In this document: positions 6,204 through 6,553 of the stretch, piece by piece
Layout of the letters: each line of letters begins with the position of its first letter
Position numbering within the stretch: position 1 is the first letter of the stretch
Assembly (NCBI GenBank): GCA_934565775.1
Contig: CAKTIN010000091.1
Location: 1 to 6,553 of the forward strand
Source: an uncultured Oscillospiraceae bacterium
GTDB lineage: Bacteria; Bacillota; Clostridia; Oscillospirales; Oscillospiraceae
Direction: 5' to 3'
DNA: 6,553 nt
Translations under genes and position numbers: made by a program
Notes under the pieces: generated by a model
Database searches by the model: none
Told to the model about the DNA's origin: nothing
Seen by the model: only the letters and a program-made list of their open reading frames with translations

Positions 6204-6553
6204 ATGGCCAGCGGAATCATCATCATCGATAAGCCCCAGGACTGGACCAGCCAGGATGTAGCGGCCCGGCTCCGGCGGGTATTTGCCACCCGGCGCATCG
6301 GCCACGGCGGCACCCTGGACCCCATGGCCACGGGGGTGCTGCCGGTCTTTGTGGGCCGGGCCACCCGGGCGGTGGAGTTTTTTGACCAGGCGGAAAAGAC
6401 CTATGTTGCCACACTGCGCCTGGGCCTCACCACAGACACGGAGGATGTTTGGGGGACGGTTCTGACCCGGAGCCCCGTGCAGGCGGGGCCGGAGGCGGTG
6501 GAGGCGACCCTGCGCACCTTCCTGGGGCGGCAGAGCCAAACCCCGCCCAGGTA
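6204..6553 (+). CDS. truB: tRNA pseudouridine(55) synthase TruB, 5' part only
   Basis: TruB makes pseudouridine at position 55 in the T loop of tRNAs. The first 116 codons are in the window, and the gene runs off the right edge with no stop, so this is a partial gene, not a broken one. The start MASGIIIIDKPQDWTSQDV shows the family's N-terminal pattern (IDKP.G.TS). The catalytic motif GHGGTLDPMATGVLPV holds the nucleophile Asp39; most relatives have GHTGTLDP, so Thr to Gly is a small variation. Further family marks are EKTYVATLRLGLTTDTED and the end FLGRQSQTPPRY. AGGAGG at 6194-6199, overlapping the nrnA stop, serves as the ribosome binding site 4 bases before the ATG. It is probably co-translated with nrnA. 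Confidence 0.95.
   Translation, partial: MASGIIIIDKPQDWTSQDVAARLRRVFATRRIGHGGTLDPMATGVLPVFVGRATRAVEFFDQAEKTYVATLRLGLTTDTEDVWGTVLTRSPVQAGPEAVEATLRTFLGRQSQTPPR

Noticed and set aside
5211..6539. 442-codon open frame on the - strand opposite nrnA and truB
   Set aside because: Shadow of the + strand genes, whose catalytic motifs (DGD, DHH, GGGGH, TLDPMATG) are intact.
1..6553. Search for a mobile element, CRISPR array, toxin-antitoxin pair or other accessory system
   Set aside because: Every coding stretch belongs to the conserved operon, spacers are at most a few tens of bases, and no direct repeats, transposase motifs or foreign base composition are seen.

Overview
The window is a dense, fully co-oriented (+ strand) translation and RNA-metabolism operon of the kind known from Firmicutes as the nusA-infB operon. 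It carries, in order, rimP, nusA, ylxR (rnpM), ylxQ, infB, rbfA, a DHH/DHHA1 phosphoesterase of the NrnA type, and the 5' part of truB, which runs off the right edge. No gap between genes exceeds about 45 bases, two junctions overlap (ylxR/ylxQ and rbfA/nrnA), and nearly every gene has a clear purine-rich Shine-Dalgarno sequence. Spacing from these sequences places the starts of rimP, infB, rbfA and nrnA downstream of the first possible start codon.

The gene order, the short Bacillus-type NusA, the presence of ylxR and ylxQ, and the nrnA-like gene between rbfA and truB point to a Firmicute. The high GC content with strong G/C third-position preference suggests a GC-rich clostridium, for example a gut Oscillospiraceae lineage such as the Flavonifractor/Pseudoflavonifractor group. 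That placement is inferred from style and gene order, not from a search.

Layout: bases 1-74 form a leader with a possible -10 box, a 28-base perfect palindrome that looks like an intrinsic terminator, and the rimP ribosome binding site. Bases 75-2466 hold rimP, nusA, ylxR and ylxQ (30S maturation, transcription elongation/termination control and two small RNA-binding proteins). Bases 2485-4827 hold infB (initiation factor IF2). A GC-rich hairpin separates infB from rbfA, at the place where Bacillus subtilis has ylxP. Bases 4889-6194 hold rbfA (cold-shock 30S maturation factor) and nrnA (nanoRNA/pAp degradation). truB (tRNA pseudouridine-55 synthase) starts at 6204.

The genes act together in making and starting ribosomes (RimP, RbfA, IF2), in coupling transcription to RNA fate (NusA, YlxR/RnpM, YlxQ) and in RNA turnover and modification (NrnA, TruB). 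I see no mobile element, CRISPR array, tRNA or rRNA gene, and no previously undescribed system. The points worth a second look are the leader palindrome, the infB-rbfA hairpin, a four-cysteine YlxR, a tail-extended YlxQ and possible internal starts in infB.
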